A program made the position numbers and the translations under genes. A model generated the notes under the pieces. It was not told the DNA's origin. It did no database searches and saw only the letters and a program-made list of their open reading frames with translations. From Enhygromyxa salina (GTDB taxonomy: Bacteria > Myxococcota_A > Polyangia > Nannocystales > Nannocystaceae): a DNA stretch of 64,000 nucleotides. Each line of letters opens with the position of its first letter. The stretch's first letter is position 1. Positions 53,859-62,868 of this stretch are shown piece after piece. The stretch is taken from NCBI RefSeq assembly GCF_002994615.1, contig NZ_PVNK01000146.1:1-64000 (forward strand), read 5' to 3'.

Positions 53859-55007
53859 GTGGGCCGTCGATCCTGGCTGTTGCTGATGCTGGTCACCTTT
53901 GTGGGCTGCGCGACACCTGTGCCCAGCGCGGGAGGGGAGACGGGGGCAGACGCGGGCGGTCCCGTCGTCGCCGCGTGCCCCGACGGCAAAGCACACGGCG
54001 CAAGCGTCGACGCCCTGGGCCGCCTGGTCACGGGCCCGGGCCTATGCAGTGTCGAGGGAGGCCTGAAAAACGTCAGCTTGGGGCATCACGTCCGCCTCGA
54101 ATTGGGCTACGACGAGTTGGGCCGCCCAGTCCAAGCCGTCGCCGAGTTCAGCGAGGTCTGCAAACTTGGCGGAGCGATGAGCGGCATAGAGCTGAGCTGC
54201 GAGGACTTCGAGCGGCAAGAGCAGCGATGGATCTGGGGCGAGCAGGGGCAACTCGCCGCCGTGGAACGTACCATCGAGCTGCACCTCGACGGAGACAACC
54301 CGGAGGCGGTCACGGAGTACGCATGTTTCTTGGGCGACGCTCCGTTCACGGTTGAGACGGTGAAGTGGGACTACGACGAGCACGGCCGTGTCGTGACCTC
54401 GGCATGGACCTACGCTGACTGCGAAGGCACGGAGCGGGTCGAGGAGCGACTCCGCTACACCGAGGGCATCGTGGAGGCACGCACCGTGGTCACCGGCGGT
54501 GGGGAGTCGTCGAGCTACGCTTCTCGCTACGAACTCGACGGGTGCGGTCGAGTCGTTCACGAGGAGACGGTCGAGCCAAGCCCGTCTCCTGGACCACGCT
54601 ATGCCTACGATGACCGGGGGCGCTTGACTGGAGAAGACGGACCTGATCGCCAGCGGAGGTGGACCTACGCGGCGGGCATTGCCGCGCACCCCGAGCTGCG
54701 GTGGGTCGTCGAGCAGGCCATGGATCGACGCACGGTCTCCCTGGCCCAGGACCGGCCGGGTGGCGACCAGTTCGAGCTTCGTTTCGACGAGCGTCAACGA
54801 GTGATCTCGGTCGAGTCGCAGGGCGAGGCCTGGACGCTGGGCTACGATGACTGCCCCAACGCCGCGTTCGCCACGGCCCACTGGCGGGCCAACGAGGTCT
54901 TGGCGACATGGTCGTTCCCGACCTCACCCCAAGCCGGTGAGGGCAACGCGGCCCTCGATGCGTGGCTTCACGCTGAACTTCCGCTGCTGCCGGAAGCGCT
55001 CGAATAA
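53859..55007 (+). CDS. Lipoprotein with YD/RHS-like repeats
   Basis: Protein of 382 aa. The signal peptide MGRRSWLLLMLVTFVGC ends in a lipobox. The mature part has many beta strands that resemble YD/RHS repeats: RLELGYDELGRPVQAVAEFS, VKWDYDEHGRVVTSAW, YELDGCGRVVHEET, YAYDDRGRLTGEDG. The protein lacks a full RHS shell or a toxin tip. The GTG start at 53859 has AAGG just upstream. No enzyme motif; probably a surface or periplasmic beta-rich protein. Confidence 0.75.
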   Translation: MGRRSWLLLMLVTFVGCATPVPSAGGETGADAGGPVVAACPDGKAHGASVDALGRLVTGPGLCSVEGGLKNVSLGHHVRLELGYDELGRPVQAVAEFSEVCKLGGAMSGIELSCEDFERQEQRWIWGEQGQLAAVERTIELHLDGDNPEAVTEYACFLGDAPFTVETVKWDYDEHGRVVTSAWTYADCEGTERVEERLRYTEGIVEARTVVTGGGESSSYASRYELDGCGRVVHEETVEPSPSPGPRYAYDDRGRLTGEDGPDRQRRWTYAAGIAAHPELRWVVEQAMDRRTVSLAQDRPGGDQFELRFDERQRVISVESQGEAWTLGYDDCPNAAFATAHWRANEVLATWSFPTSPQAGEGNAALDAWLHAELPLLPEALE

Positions 55008-55093
55008 GCGGCCCGGTGCGACACCGAGAGCAGTTGTTTCGAACGGAGCTGCCCGAGTCCGACGAGCACGGTCCAGCCGCACAGTGCGGGACT

Positions 55094-55450
55094 TCAGTCC
55101 TCTGGCGGCGCGCTCGAGCTGAGCGTGGCGCGCACGTGGGTGGGCCCACGTTCGAGGTTGTCGGCGCTGAGTTTGAGGCGCGCGTCCGCGCGCGAGTACA
55201 CGACCTCCCCGCCGGATTCGGGGATCTGCGTGTCGCCCGTGGGGGTCCAGCCGGCATCGACGAGGCGAAGGCCGACGGCCACGCTGATCTCGCTCGCAGG
55301 CTTGTCGCTCTGCATCACGAGCGTGTCCTTCATGACCTCGCAGACGCGCAGGTCGTCAGCGAGCAACCCGGTCGCGCTAAAGATGATGGTGACAGCGAAC
55401 ACCCGCATCACCTGGGCAGGCCCGACCAGCCGCGAGATGTCAAGACTCAT
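55094..55450 (-). CDS. Small exported protein of unknown function
   Basis: Protein of 118 aa. N-terminal hydrophobic stretch VMRVFAVTIIFSATGLLA may be a signal peptide or a membrane anchor. Mature part is beta-rich (VCEVMKDTLVMQS, EISVAVGLRLVDAGW, EVVYSRADARLKLS). Divergent from the thioredoxin gene, with 34 bp between the two start codons. No family recognised. Confidence 0.6.
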   Translation of the reverse strand: MSLDISRLVGPAQVMRVFAVTIIFSATGLLADDLRVCEVMKDTLVMQSDKPASEISVAVGLRLVDAGWTPTGDTQIPESGGEVVYSRADARLKLSADNLERGPTHVRATLSSSAPPED

Positions 55451-55484
55451 CCCCGACGGGCTGTTTTGCTAAGATCCGCGAGAG

Positions 55485-55805
55485 ATGAATTACGCCACGG
55501 AGCAACCCGACCCCAAGACGATCGAGTCGCTCGAGGGCCCCGCGGTGCTGATCTTCGGCACCAATTGGTGCGGGTTCTGCCAGGCCGCGCAAGCGATGAT
55601 CGAGCAGGTCCTGAGCGATGTGCGTCGCGTCGAGGTCGAGGATGGGCGGGGGCGGAAGCTCGGCCGCATGTTCCGGGTCAAGCTGTGGCCCACGCTGATC
55701 TTCTTACGCGACGGGGTCGAAGTCGCGCGGGTCGTCCGGCCCCAGGCGCCGGCGGAGCTCGCCGCCGCGCTCGCAACCTTGAAGGCGAGCGCCACGGGGG
55801 GCTAG
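55485..55805 (+). CDS. Thioredoxin-like protein
   Basis: Cytoplasmic thioredoxin of 106 aa. LIFGTNWCGFCQAAQAMIEQV carries active site CGFC instead of the usual CGPC; KLWPTLIFLRDGVEVARVVRP contains the cis-Pro loop. It would reduce disulfides using NADPH through thioredoxin reductase. It stands alone with no reductase next to it. Confidence 0.88.
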   Translation: MNYATEQPDPKTIESLEGPAVLIFGTNWCGFCQAAQAMIEQVLSDVRRVEVEDGRGRKLGRMFRVKLWPTLIFLRDGVEVARVVRPQAPAELAAALATLKASATGG

Positions 55806-56253
55806 CGAGCCAAAGAGGCGAGCCCCAGGGGGGCGGCGACCAAGATCCACGCTTGAATCGCAGCGCTGCCGTCGGTGCGAGCGAAGCTTCGACGTGCCCG
55901 GCGAGGCTCGAAATTTCGGCCGGACGACTCGAGGCCTCGCGCTCGATGCCGCAAGGCGTTGAGCACTACCAGGCAGCCGGGGGGTGCCTGGCCAACATGG
56001 AAGCGTTGACCGGGCAGTAACGACGGCCCCGGGTCGCGCGTTGTTGTGCGAGCGAGCAAACAAGCACTGATTTCGAGCACGAGCAGACGGCCCCACTCGG
56101 CGCGGAGAACCACGATCTCGCCCGCGCCCTTCGGGCTTCGCTCGCTGCACCTCGCATCGCCAATAGGGGGACACGTGAGCGCCGACGCCTCTCGTCATAG
56201 ATAGGTGCGCCCGCGACAGGACTGCGCGCGCCCGCAACACGAAAGACGAACCC
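55806..56253. other. Stretch without a convincing gene
   Basis: Open frames are present on the minus strand (one reads RFHVGQAPPGCLVVLNALRH), but codon use and lack of a start or family pattern do not support a gene. The right end should hold the promoter of the exported-protein gene at 56254; AAAGACGAA lies just before its start codon as a possible ribosome site. Nothing else stands out. Confidence 0.4.
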
Positions 56254-56739
56254 ATGAATCACACACTCAATCTTCAAACGTTCCGGCCTCGCGCCTTCCT
56301 CACCCTCGCCGTCGGCAGCCTGATCTTGTTGGCGTCTTCGACTGCCGACGCCCGGGCTTGCGGCAGCTTGGCCGAGGACTGGATCGGGGTTGACGGAGAC
56401 CTGCTGTTCGAGGGCACCAACGACACCGACCCCAACGGCAGCTCGATGAGCGTCGAGTTCGATGACGACCAGGCAACGGTGACGACCATGGCTCCGGGTT
56501 TCTACGGCGGCTGGGCGTCCCCGGGCCAGCTCGTCCTCTCGAACACGACCTACGACTTCGAGTCTTCGACCACCTCCTTGTCGTGGGAGAGCGCAAGCCA
56601 GGGCTATTTCTACGAGCTGTCGAACCCGGTCTGCGCGCCCGGGACCACGACCGTCGAGTCGGCCGATCTGATCGTCGGTCGGGACTGGGGAGGCGGTGTC
56701 GTCGAGTACTACTCAACCGGCACCGTGACCGCCCAGTAG
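56254..56739 (+). CDS. Small exported protein of unknown function
   Basis: Protein of 161 aa with a clear signal peptide, FLTLAVGSLILLASSTADARA. The mature part is beta-rich and acidic: WIGVDGDLLFEGTNDTDPNG, VTTMAPGFYGGWAS, VVEYYSTGTVTAQ. It has only two cysteines after the signal. No family recognised. An 83-bp tandem repeat array begins 18 bp after the stop. Confidence 0.65.
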   Translation: MNHTLNLQTFRPRAFLTLAVGSLILLASSTADARACGSLAEDWIGVDGDLLFEGTNDTDPNGSSMSVEFDDDQATVTTMAPGFYGGWASPGQLVLSNTTYDFESSTTSLSWESASQGYFYELSNPVCAPGTTTVESADLIVGRDWGGGVVEYYSTGTVTAQ

Positions 56740-56756
56740 TTCACGCGGCGAGGCCA

Positions 56757-57158
56757 GCGAGCGAGTCACGCGACGCATGGCCCCCGAAAAACGCGTTCGG
56801 GCCCCCTCTCAGGGGCCCACGCAAACAAGCTCATGTCTCCGAGCGAGTCGCACAACGCATGAGCCACAGAAGAACGCGTTCGGCCCCCCTCTCAGGGGCC
56901 CACGCAAACAAGCTCATGTCTCCGAGCAAGTCGCACAACGCATGAGCCACAGAAGAACGCGTTCGGCCCCCCTCTCAGGGGCCCACGCAAACAAGCTCAT
57001 GTCTCCGAGCGAGTCGCACAACGCATGAGCCACAGAAGAACGCGTTCGGCCCCCCTCTCAGGGGCCCACGCAAACAAGCTCATGTCTCCGAGCGAGTCGC
57101 ACAACGCATGAGCCACAGAAGAACGCGTTCGAGCCCCCTTTTAGGGGGCCACGCAAGA
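56757..57158. repeat. 83-bp tandem repeat array
   Basis: Four full units and a partial fifth, with GAGCCACAGA recurring at 56861, 56944, 57027 and 57110, exactly 83 bp apart. The first unit (from about 56775) and the last are more diverged. Each unit contains an inverted repeat, GGCCCC-CCTCTC-AGGGGCC, and the sequence CGCAAACAAGCTCATGTCTC. The inner units differ by one or two bases. 83 is not a multiple of three, so the array is not coding in one frame. No unique spacers, so not CRISPR. Confidence 0.95.
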
Positions 57159-57263
57159 GATAGCGAAGCTCATACCAGCCCACCGAGGGAGGGAGCGGAG
57201 CGACCGACCGGCCGCGCAGCGGCCGTGCGTGGCAAAGTTGCTGACGCCTGCGGGGGTCTAAAG

Positions 57264-58019
<756 letters not shown>

Positions 58020-58129
58020 GATAAGGCCTGGCTATAGTTTCAGGGTCTGGGGCGCGTTGGGCAAGCTGAACGAGCGCTGCGGCACGTGCGGTGTCCGGCG
58101 AACGCGCGAGGCGGTACCCGGCCTGCCTT

Positions 58130-59059
58130 TTAAAGCGCTTCGCACCAGGTCAGCACCTGCGCGAGGAGGCCGAGCTCGCCGGGGAGGCCGAGGTCGGTGT
58201 TGGCGGGAAAGCCCACGTGGCCCCCGCGCCGGACCCAGCGGACGTCGACCCCGGCCCCCGCTCGACGCAGGTGCGGGCGCAGGGTCTCGGCCGGGACCAT
58301 CGGATCTGCGGGCGTGGCGACGAACAAGATCGGCACCGCAGCCTCGCGCAGCCGCGGGCCGGCCGCCTGCGAGGCCCAGTAATGTTCGACGCTCTCGAAC
58401 CCGAAGCGCGGGACGATCGTCGCCGCGTCCCACTCGCGGATCGTGCCAAAGCGCGGGGCGTGACCGTGGACGTCTTCGTGGATCTTGCTCAGCCCGGCGA
58501 GGACGTGGCGCCGATAGATCCAGCCCGCGGGCGCGTCGAGCAGCTCGACGTTGCGGGCGAGGTCGAGGGGCGAGCAGATCGCGACGATGCCCGCGAGCCT
58601 CGGATCCCGCTGTGCACGCAGCGCGAGGTGAATCGCCACGTGCCCCCCAAGCGAGAAGCCGATCACGAAGATGCGCGAGTAGCTCGCCAGCGAGGGATCA
58701 GCCAAAACCTGGTGGAGATCCGAGGCGAGCCCCGCGTGATAGAAGTCCGGTCCGCTGCGTCCGGCGCCGCGCATCGACATTCGCAAGCACGCGTGGCCGT
58801 GGTCCAAAATCGCCACCGCAGCCGCGCTCATGTAGGGTCGCTGCGCGTCACCGCCGAGGCCGTGGACGAGCAAGAAGAGGTTGCCGCGACTCGGCCCGCC
58901 GAGCTGACCGGCGATTCGAACCGCTCCGCGCGGCCCCAAGCCCCCCTCAGGCTCCGAAATGACCGTCGACCAGGGCTTGTCGATCGGCTTTGGAGCGCGC
59001 ATCGCTCCAATCAGGTTCGGCGCGATCGTCCACCAATGTCCGTGCAGGGTAGGGGCCAC
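58130..59059 (-). CDS. YheT-like alpha/beta hydrolase
   Basis: Hydrolase of about 309 aa of the YheT/EMB8 group. GNLFLLVHGLGGDAQRPYM (oxyanion), VIGFSLGGHVAIHLAL with the Ser nucleophile in GFSLGG, FVATPADPMVPAETL with the catalytic Asp, and RGGHVGFPANT with His. The N-terminal HGHWWTIAPNLIGAMRAPKP corresponds to the family's 'HLQT..P.L.R' start region. The GTG at 59059 is the only good start near this point, but a start codon further upstream cannot be excluded. Substrate unknown; carboxylesters or acyl compounds are usual. It is divergent from the gene at 59192. Confidence 0.85.
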   Translation of the reverse strand: MAPTLHGHWWTIAPNLIGAMRAPKPIDKPWSTVISEPEGGLGPRGAVRIAGQLGGPSRGNLFLLVHGLGGDAQRPYMSAAAVAILDHGHACLRMSMRGAGRSGPDFYHAGLASDLHQVLADPSLASYSRIFVIGFSLGGHVAIHLALRAQRDPRLAGIVAICSPLDLARNVELLDAPAGWIYRRHVLAGLSKIHEDVHGHAPRFGTIREWDAATIVPRFGFESVEHYWASQAAGPRLREAAVPILFVATPADPMVPAETLRPHLRRAGAGVDVRWVRRGGHVGFPANTDLGLPGELGLLAQVLTWCEAL

Positions 59060-59191
59060 GCGGGCGAGATAATGTTGGCCGCGAGCGCGTCCCGCAAGGC
59101 CGTAGGTGTGAAAGAAGATGCCGAGTCGAGCAAATGTTGCCGGCGTTGGCTTCGTTGACCTGTCTGAGCCCGCCGAGTAGGTTCGCGGCGC

Positions 59192-59827
59192 GTGGCGAGG
59201 CTCACGGAGGGCCGGGAGGCCCAGACCAGCGAAGATCAAGACCAGCGCGAGGGCGCCGGCAAGACCCCTGTTTCCGCTGATCCCGCTTCGGCAGAGGTCG
59301 CGGCCGAGGTCGCGGCCGAGCCCGATCACTCGATGAAGTTCGTGTTCATCGGGCTCGCGTTGGTCAGCGTCATCGTCGGCGTCCTCGGCTATTGGCGCTA
59401 CGCGAGCTCCGAGCAGTGGGTCGTCGAGGGTGTGGCCAAGATGGACGCGCTCGGGCCCAAGCTCGACGCCGAGGGCTGCGTCGACGAGGTCGTCGGTTGG
59501 TACAACGACTGCGATCAACACGACGCCAACGCAGCCGTGTGCCTGCAGGGCGTCGGGATCTTGATGCAGCACTGCCTCAGCGCGCGCGAGCGTACGCAGA
59601 CGTGTGAGCTCTATCTCAACCCCGAGTCGGCGGCCCACGCGGTCACCGACGACATGCGCGCGCGGGCGCGAAATCCGGACAAGGCCGGCGGCAGCGGACG
59701 CTGGGTCTACGCGCGCTGCGAAGAGCGCGACATGGTCTGCCGGAACAAGCGTGAGTGCGCATGTGCCGAGGCCTACCGAGCCATTGACTCTTTCTGCCGA
59801 ACAGGGGAAGAGGCGGTCCAGCTGTGA
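59192..59827 (+). CDS. Single-pass membrane protein of unknown function
   Basis: Protein of 211 aa. An acidic cytoplasmic N-terminus (about 1-47, with AEVAAEVAAEPDH) is followed by one membrane helix, FVFIGLALVSVIVGVLGYW. The outer domain has ten cysteines (GCVDEVVGWYNDCDQHDANA, MQHCLSARERTQTCELYL, CEERDMVCRNKRECACAEAY). The GTG start gives MARLTEGREA. It overlaps the heme O synthase gene by 4 nt, so it is the first gene of the respiratory operon and may help its assembly; that role is inference. Confidence 0.75.
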   Translation: MARLTEGREAQTSEDQDQREGAGKTPVSADPASAEVAAEVAAEPDHSMKFVFIGLALVSVIVGVLGYWRYASSEQWVVEGVAKMDALGPKLDAEGCVDEVVGWYNDCDQHDANAAVCLQGVGILMQHCLSARERTQTCELYLNPESAAHAVTDDMRARARNPDKAGGSGRWVYARCEERDMVCRNKRECACAEAYRAIDSFCRTGEEAVQL

Positions 59828-60765
59828 CGGCCCGAGCGGATAACGACCGGCGTCCAACCGATGTGACGAGCTCTCGGTTCCGGGACTATTTGGCCCTGAC
59901 CAAGCCGGGCATCGTTCGCATGTGTCTGCTGATGACGGCGGGCGGGCTGTGGTTGGCGCCCGAGCGCGCCAGCGTCGGGGTCTGGATCGCGGCGCTCGTC
60001 GGCTCGAGCCTCGCGGTCGCCTCGGCCAACGCCTTTAACATGGTCGCCGAGCGCGAGGGCGACCGGAAGATGCGACGCACTCGCAATCGTCCGCTCGCGG
60101 CCGGGCGCCTCGGCGTCGCGTCGTCGACGGCGTTCGCGGCGGCGCTCGGGGTCGCGGCGATGGTCGTGCTGGGCCTGGGCACCAACCTGCTCACGGCCGG
60201 GCTCGCCGCGTTCGCGCTGCTTTCTTACTGGCTGATCTACACGCCGCTCAAGCGGCGCACGCCGCTGGCCCTGGTCATCGGCGCCGTGCCCGGTGCCGTG
60301 CCGCCGCTGCTCGGCTGGACCGCGGTCACCGGGTCCCTCGATCTGCCCGGCGCCGTGTTGTTTGGGATCTTGCTGGTCTGGCAGATGCCGCACTTCCTGG
60401 CGATCTCGATCTTCCGCAAGCAAGACTACGCCGACGCCGGGATCCTCTGCGTGCCGGTCGTGCGCGGCGAGGTCGTGGCCAAGGTTCAGGCGATCGCGTG
60501 GGCGGCCCTGCTGATCCCGGTGAGCCTCGCGCTCACGCCCCTCGGCGTGACCAGCGAGCTCTACCTGGTGATCGCGCTCGTCGCCGGCGCGGTGTTCCTC
60601 GGCTTCGCTATCAAGGGGCTGAGCGTGCGCGACGGCAAGGCCGAGCTTCGCTGGGCCCGGCAGCTGTTCGCGGTCTCGCTCGCCTACCTGCCCGTCCTGA
60701 CCGGCGCGCTGGTCGTCGACTTGCTGTGGTTCTCGCGCGGGGTCACCCAGGGGGTGGGTCTGTAA
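59824..60765 (+). CDS. ctaB: Protoheme IX farnesyltransferase (heme O synthase)
   Basis: Membrane prenyltransferase of 313 aa that adds farnesyl to heme B to make heme O for terminal oxidases. LTKPGIVRMCLLMTAGG, ANAFNMVAEREGDRKMRRTR (allylic diphosphate/Mg site; the usual NxxxDxxxD, with Glu in place of the first Asp), RNRPLAAGRL, IYTPLKRRTPLALVIGAVPG and WQMPHFLAISIFRKQDYADA are family motifs. It has about nine membrane helices. The GTG start at 59824 overlaps the previous gene, and its TAA stop overlaps the SCO1 gene by one base. Confidence 0.95.
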   Translation: MTARADNDRRPTDVTSSRFRDYLALTKPGIVRMCLLMTAGGLWLAPERASVGVWIAALVGSSLAVASANAFNMVAEREGDRKMRRTRNRPLAAGRLGVASSTAFAAALGVAAMVVLGLGTNLLTAGLAAFALLSYWLIYTPLKRRTPLALVIGAVPGAVPPLLGWTAVTGSLDLPGAVLFGILLVWQMPHFLAISIFRKQDYADAGILCVPVVRGEVVAKVQAIAWAALLIPVSLALTPLGVTSELYLVIALVAGAVFLGFAIKGLSVRDGKAELRWARQLFAVSLAYLPVLTGALVVDLLWFSRGVTQGVGL

Positions 60766-61466
60766 TGAGCACCGAAGCGCCAGCCAAGCAGCCGTGGGCC
60801 GAGCCGCCGCCGTGGATCCGGTTCTTGCGCAAGCACATCTGGGTCATCGGGATCCTGTTCTTCCTGACCATGATCACGGCGATGCGGCCCTTCCTGATCC
60901 GGCGGCCGCCGCCGCCCGAGGCGATCGGCGAGGTCCCGGCCTTCACGCTGCTCGACCAAGAGGGCGAGACCTTCACCCGCGAGGAGCTGCTCGCCGCCGA
61001 CAAGACCTGGGTCGTCGGCTTCGTGTTCACGCGCTGCGCGAGCAGCTGCCCGGCGATCAGCGGGGCGATGCTCTCCTTCCAAGAGCAGATCGATCGCTCG
61101 AAGCTCAGCGACCGCGTCGAGCTGCTCACGGTCACGGTCGACCCCGAGTACGACACGCCCGAGGTCCTGGCCGCCTACGCCGACTCGCTCGGGGCCGATC
61201 TCGACAACTGGCGGTTCCTCACGGCCAGCCAGGAGGCGATCGAGGACTTCGTGGTCGGTGGCTTCAAGCTCGCCGTCGGCGAGCCCAAGGTCGTCGCCGG
61301 GGCGACCGCCGGGGATGTCGGGGTCTTCGACATCGCCCACTCGAGCAAGCTCGCGCTCGTCGATCGCTACGGCAACATCCGCGGCTACTACTCGATCGAC
61401 GAGGACGGCCTCGCCGAGCTCTATCACCGGACCCTCCGCGTCATCCGGATCGAGGAGGGCGAGTGA
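60765..61466 (+). CDS. SCO1/SenC-type copper chaperone
   Basis: Membrane-anchored protein of 233 aa. N-terminal helix IWVIGILFFLTMITAMRPFL is followed by the thioredoxin-fold domain: FTRCASSCPAISG with the CxxxC copper site, LLTVTVDPEYDTPEVLAAYA, and DIAHSSKLALVD with the third copper ligand, His. It delivers copper to the CuA site of cytochrome oxidase or acts as a thiol reductase there. It overlaps the cytochrome gene at its 3' end (TGATG). Confidence 0.93.
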   Translation: MSTEAPAKQPWAEPPPWIRFLRKHIWVIGILFFLTMITAMRPFLIRRPPPPEAIGEVPAFTLLDQEGETFTREELLAADKTWVVGFVFTRCASSCPAISGAMLSFQEQIDRSKLSDRVELLTVTVDPEYDTPEVLAAYADSLGADLDNWRFLTASQEAIEDFVVGGFKLAVGEPKVVAGATAGDVGVFDIAHSSKLALVDRYGNIRGYYSIDEDGLAELYHRTLRVIRIEEGE

Positions 61467-61891
61467 TGAGGATGACGGCCTGGGCCTGCCTCGCGGCGGC
61501 GACCCCTGCGTTGGTCGCCTGCAACCAGTCTTCGGCGCCCGCCTTCACCGAGGCGATGAACCTCGGCGGGCGCGAGGTCTCGGCGCAGACCCTCAACGAG
61601 GGCCGCGATCTCTACATCCGCTACTGTGTGTCTTGCCACGGCGAGACCGGGGCAGGGGACGGCCCCGCCGCGCGCAGCATGAAATTTCCGCCCCGCGATT
61701 TTCGCACCGCGGCGTTCTCCTTCGTCCCCGAGGGTGAGCTCCCGAGCCACGAGGCGCTGGTCGAGCGGATCGAGTCGGGCGTCCCAGACCGCGGCATGCC
61801 GCCCTGGAAGGGCATGCGCGACGAGGATCTGTCGGCGCTCGCGGACTACGTCAAGACCTTCTCCCCGCGCTGGAAGCAGGACAACCAATGA
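61466..61891 (+). CDS. Mono-heme cytochrome c lipoprotein
   Basis: Protein of 141 aa. A signal peptide with lipobox, ATPALVAC, is followed by LYIRYCVSCHGETGAGDGPA with one CxxCH heme site, MKFPPRDFRTAAFS, and RGMPPWKGMRDEDLSALADYV containing a Met that can be the axial ligand. It is similar to the ActE-type cytochrome of alternative complex III clusters. Coupled to the SCO1 gene by a one-base overlap. Confidence 0.9.
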   Translation: MRMTAWACLAAATPALVACNQSSAPAFTEAMNLGGREVSAQTLNEGRDLYIRYCVSCHGETGAGDGPAARSMKFPPRDFRTAAFSFVPEGELPSHEALVERIESGVPDRGMPPWKGMRDEDLSALADYVKTFSPRWKQDNQ

Positions 61892-62214
61892 AGTTCGCCT
61901 GGTCACCCACGGTCCGCGGGCCCCGAGACATCCGGGAACCCCGCACCATGCCTGCCCTCCGTCGCCCGCAAAGGGCCTCTAAAACCCGGTTCTATGGTGG
62001 TTGCCACCAGGACGGTCGGCTGATAGTTTCCGCCGCCGGAGAGCCCCGTTCGGGCGCGATTTTTTGCGTTTTGGCGAACTCTCAGCCGAACCTTCAGCCG
62101 AACTCTGTGCTGATCAATGGGCGCAGCGGGGTTTCCTCCCGTCGACGCCCGCTCACCCGCGGTTACGCAAGCGAGTCGTCGTGCTCCGTGCCCGCCTGTG
62201 AAAGGTGAACTGTC
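61892..62214. other. 323-bp stretch before the alternative complex III genes
   Basis: No gene seen. It contains a short hairpin, TGGTGG-TTG-CCACCA (61995-62009), which may end the upstream transcript, and should hold the promoter of actA. AAAGGTGAACTGTC lies just before the GTG start at 62215 as the ribosome site (AAAGGTGA). Confidence 0.5.
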
Positions 62215-62868
62215 GTGCCGGCCATCTTTCCCCGCTGGACTAACAAAATCCCCCTCGCCATCGGCGTGCTCGGGCCGCTCGTCGGCTCGTTCGTCATCTT
62301 TGCGATCTGGTACTGGTGGTCGCCGCTGTACACGGACGTGGGCTATCGGCCGAAGCAGCCCGTGCCCTTCAGCCACGCGCTCCACGCCGGTGACATGGGC
62401 ATGGACTGCCGCTACTGCCACAACACGGTCGAGCGGGCTGCCTACGCCGCGATCCCGCCGACGCAGACCTGCATGAACTGCCACTCGCAGGTCAAGACGG
62501 AGAGCCCGCGGCTCGGGCCGGTCCGGACCAGCTTCGAGACCGGTGACTCGATCCCGTGGGTCAAGGTTCACATGCTCCCGGACTACGTGTTCTTCGATCA
62601 CCGGCCGCACCTCAGCGCCGGCGTCGGCTGCGTCAGCTGTCACGGGCGGATCGACAACATGGTCGTGGTCGAGCAGGCCCAGCCGCTGTCGATGGGTTGG
62701 TGTCTCGACTGCCACCGCGACCCGGACTCCAGCCTCCGCCCGCTCGACGAGGTCACCAACATGAACTGGGACGCGTCGCCAGAGGCCGCCCAGTACGACT
62801 TCACCAAGGACCCGGACCGCAAGCGCATGCCCTCGCCGCCGGTCCACTGCTCGGGGTGTCACCGATGA
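62215..62868 (+). CDS. actA: ActA, pentaheme cytochrome c subunit of alternative complex III
   Basis: Membrane-anchored cytochrome of 217 aa. Helix IPLAIGVLGPLVGSFVIFAIW (described, about 12-32) leads to a domain with five CxxCH sites: CRYCH, CMNCH, CVSCH, CLDCH and CSGCH at the very end. KQPVPFSHALHAGDMGMDCR and FFDHRPHLSAGVGC are typical. Alternative complex III oxidises menaquinol and passes electrons to cytochrome c or the oxidase. GTG start at 62215 with AAAGGTGA upstream. The stop overlaps actB (ATGA). Confidence 0.93.
   Translation: MPAIFPRWTNKIPLAIGVLGPLVGSFVIFAIWYWWSPLYTDVGYRPKQPVPFSHALHAGDMGMDCRYCHNTVERAAYAAIPPTQTCMNCHSQVKTESPRLGPVRTSFETGDSIPWVKVHMLPDYVFFDHRPHLSAGVGCVSCHGRIDNMVVVEQAQPLSMGWCLDCHRDPDSSLRPLDEVTNMNWDASPEAAQYDFTKDPDRKRMPSPPVHCSGCHR

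Noticed and set aside
55704-56255. Minus-strand frames between the thioredoxin and exported-protein genes
   Set aside because: Composition resembles chance frames in GC-rich DNA; no domain or start site supports them.
56757-57158. Possible CRISPR array
   Set aside because: The 83-bp units are directly adjacent with no unique spacers, and no cas genes are visible.
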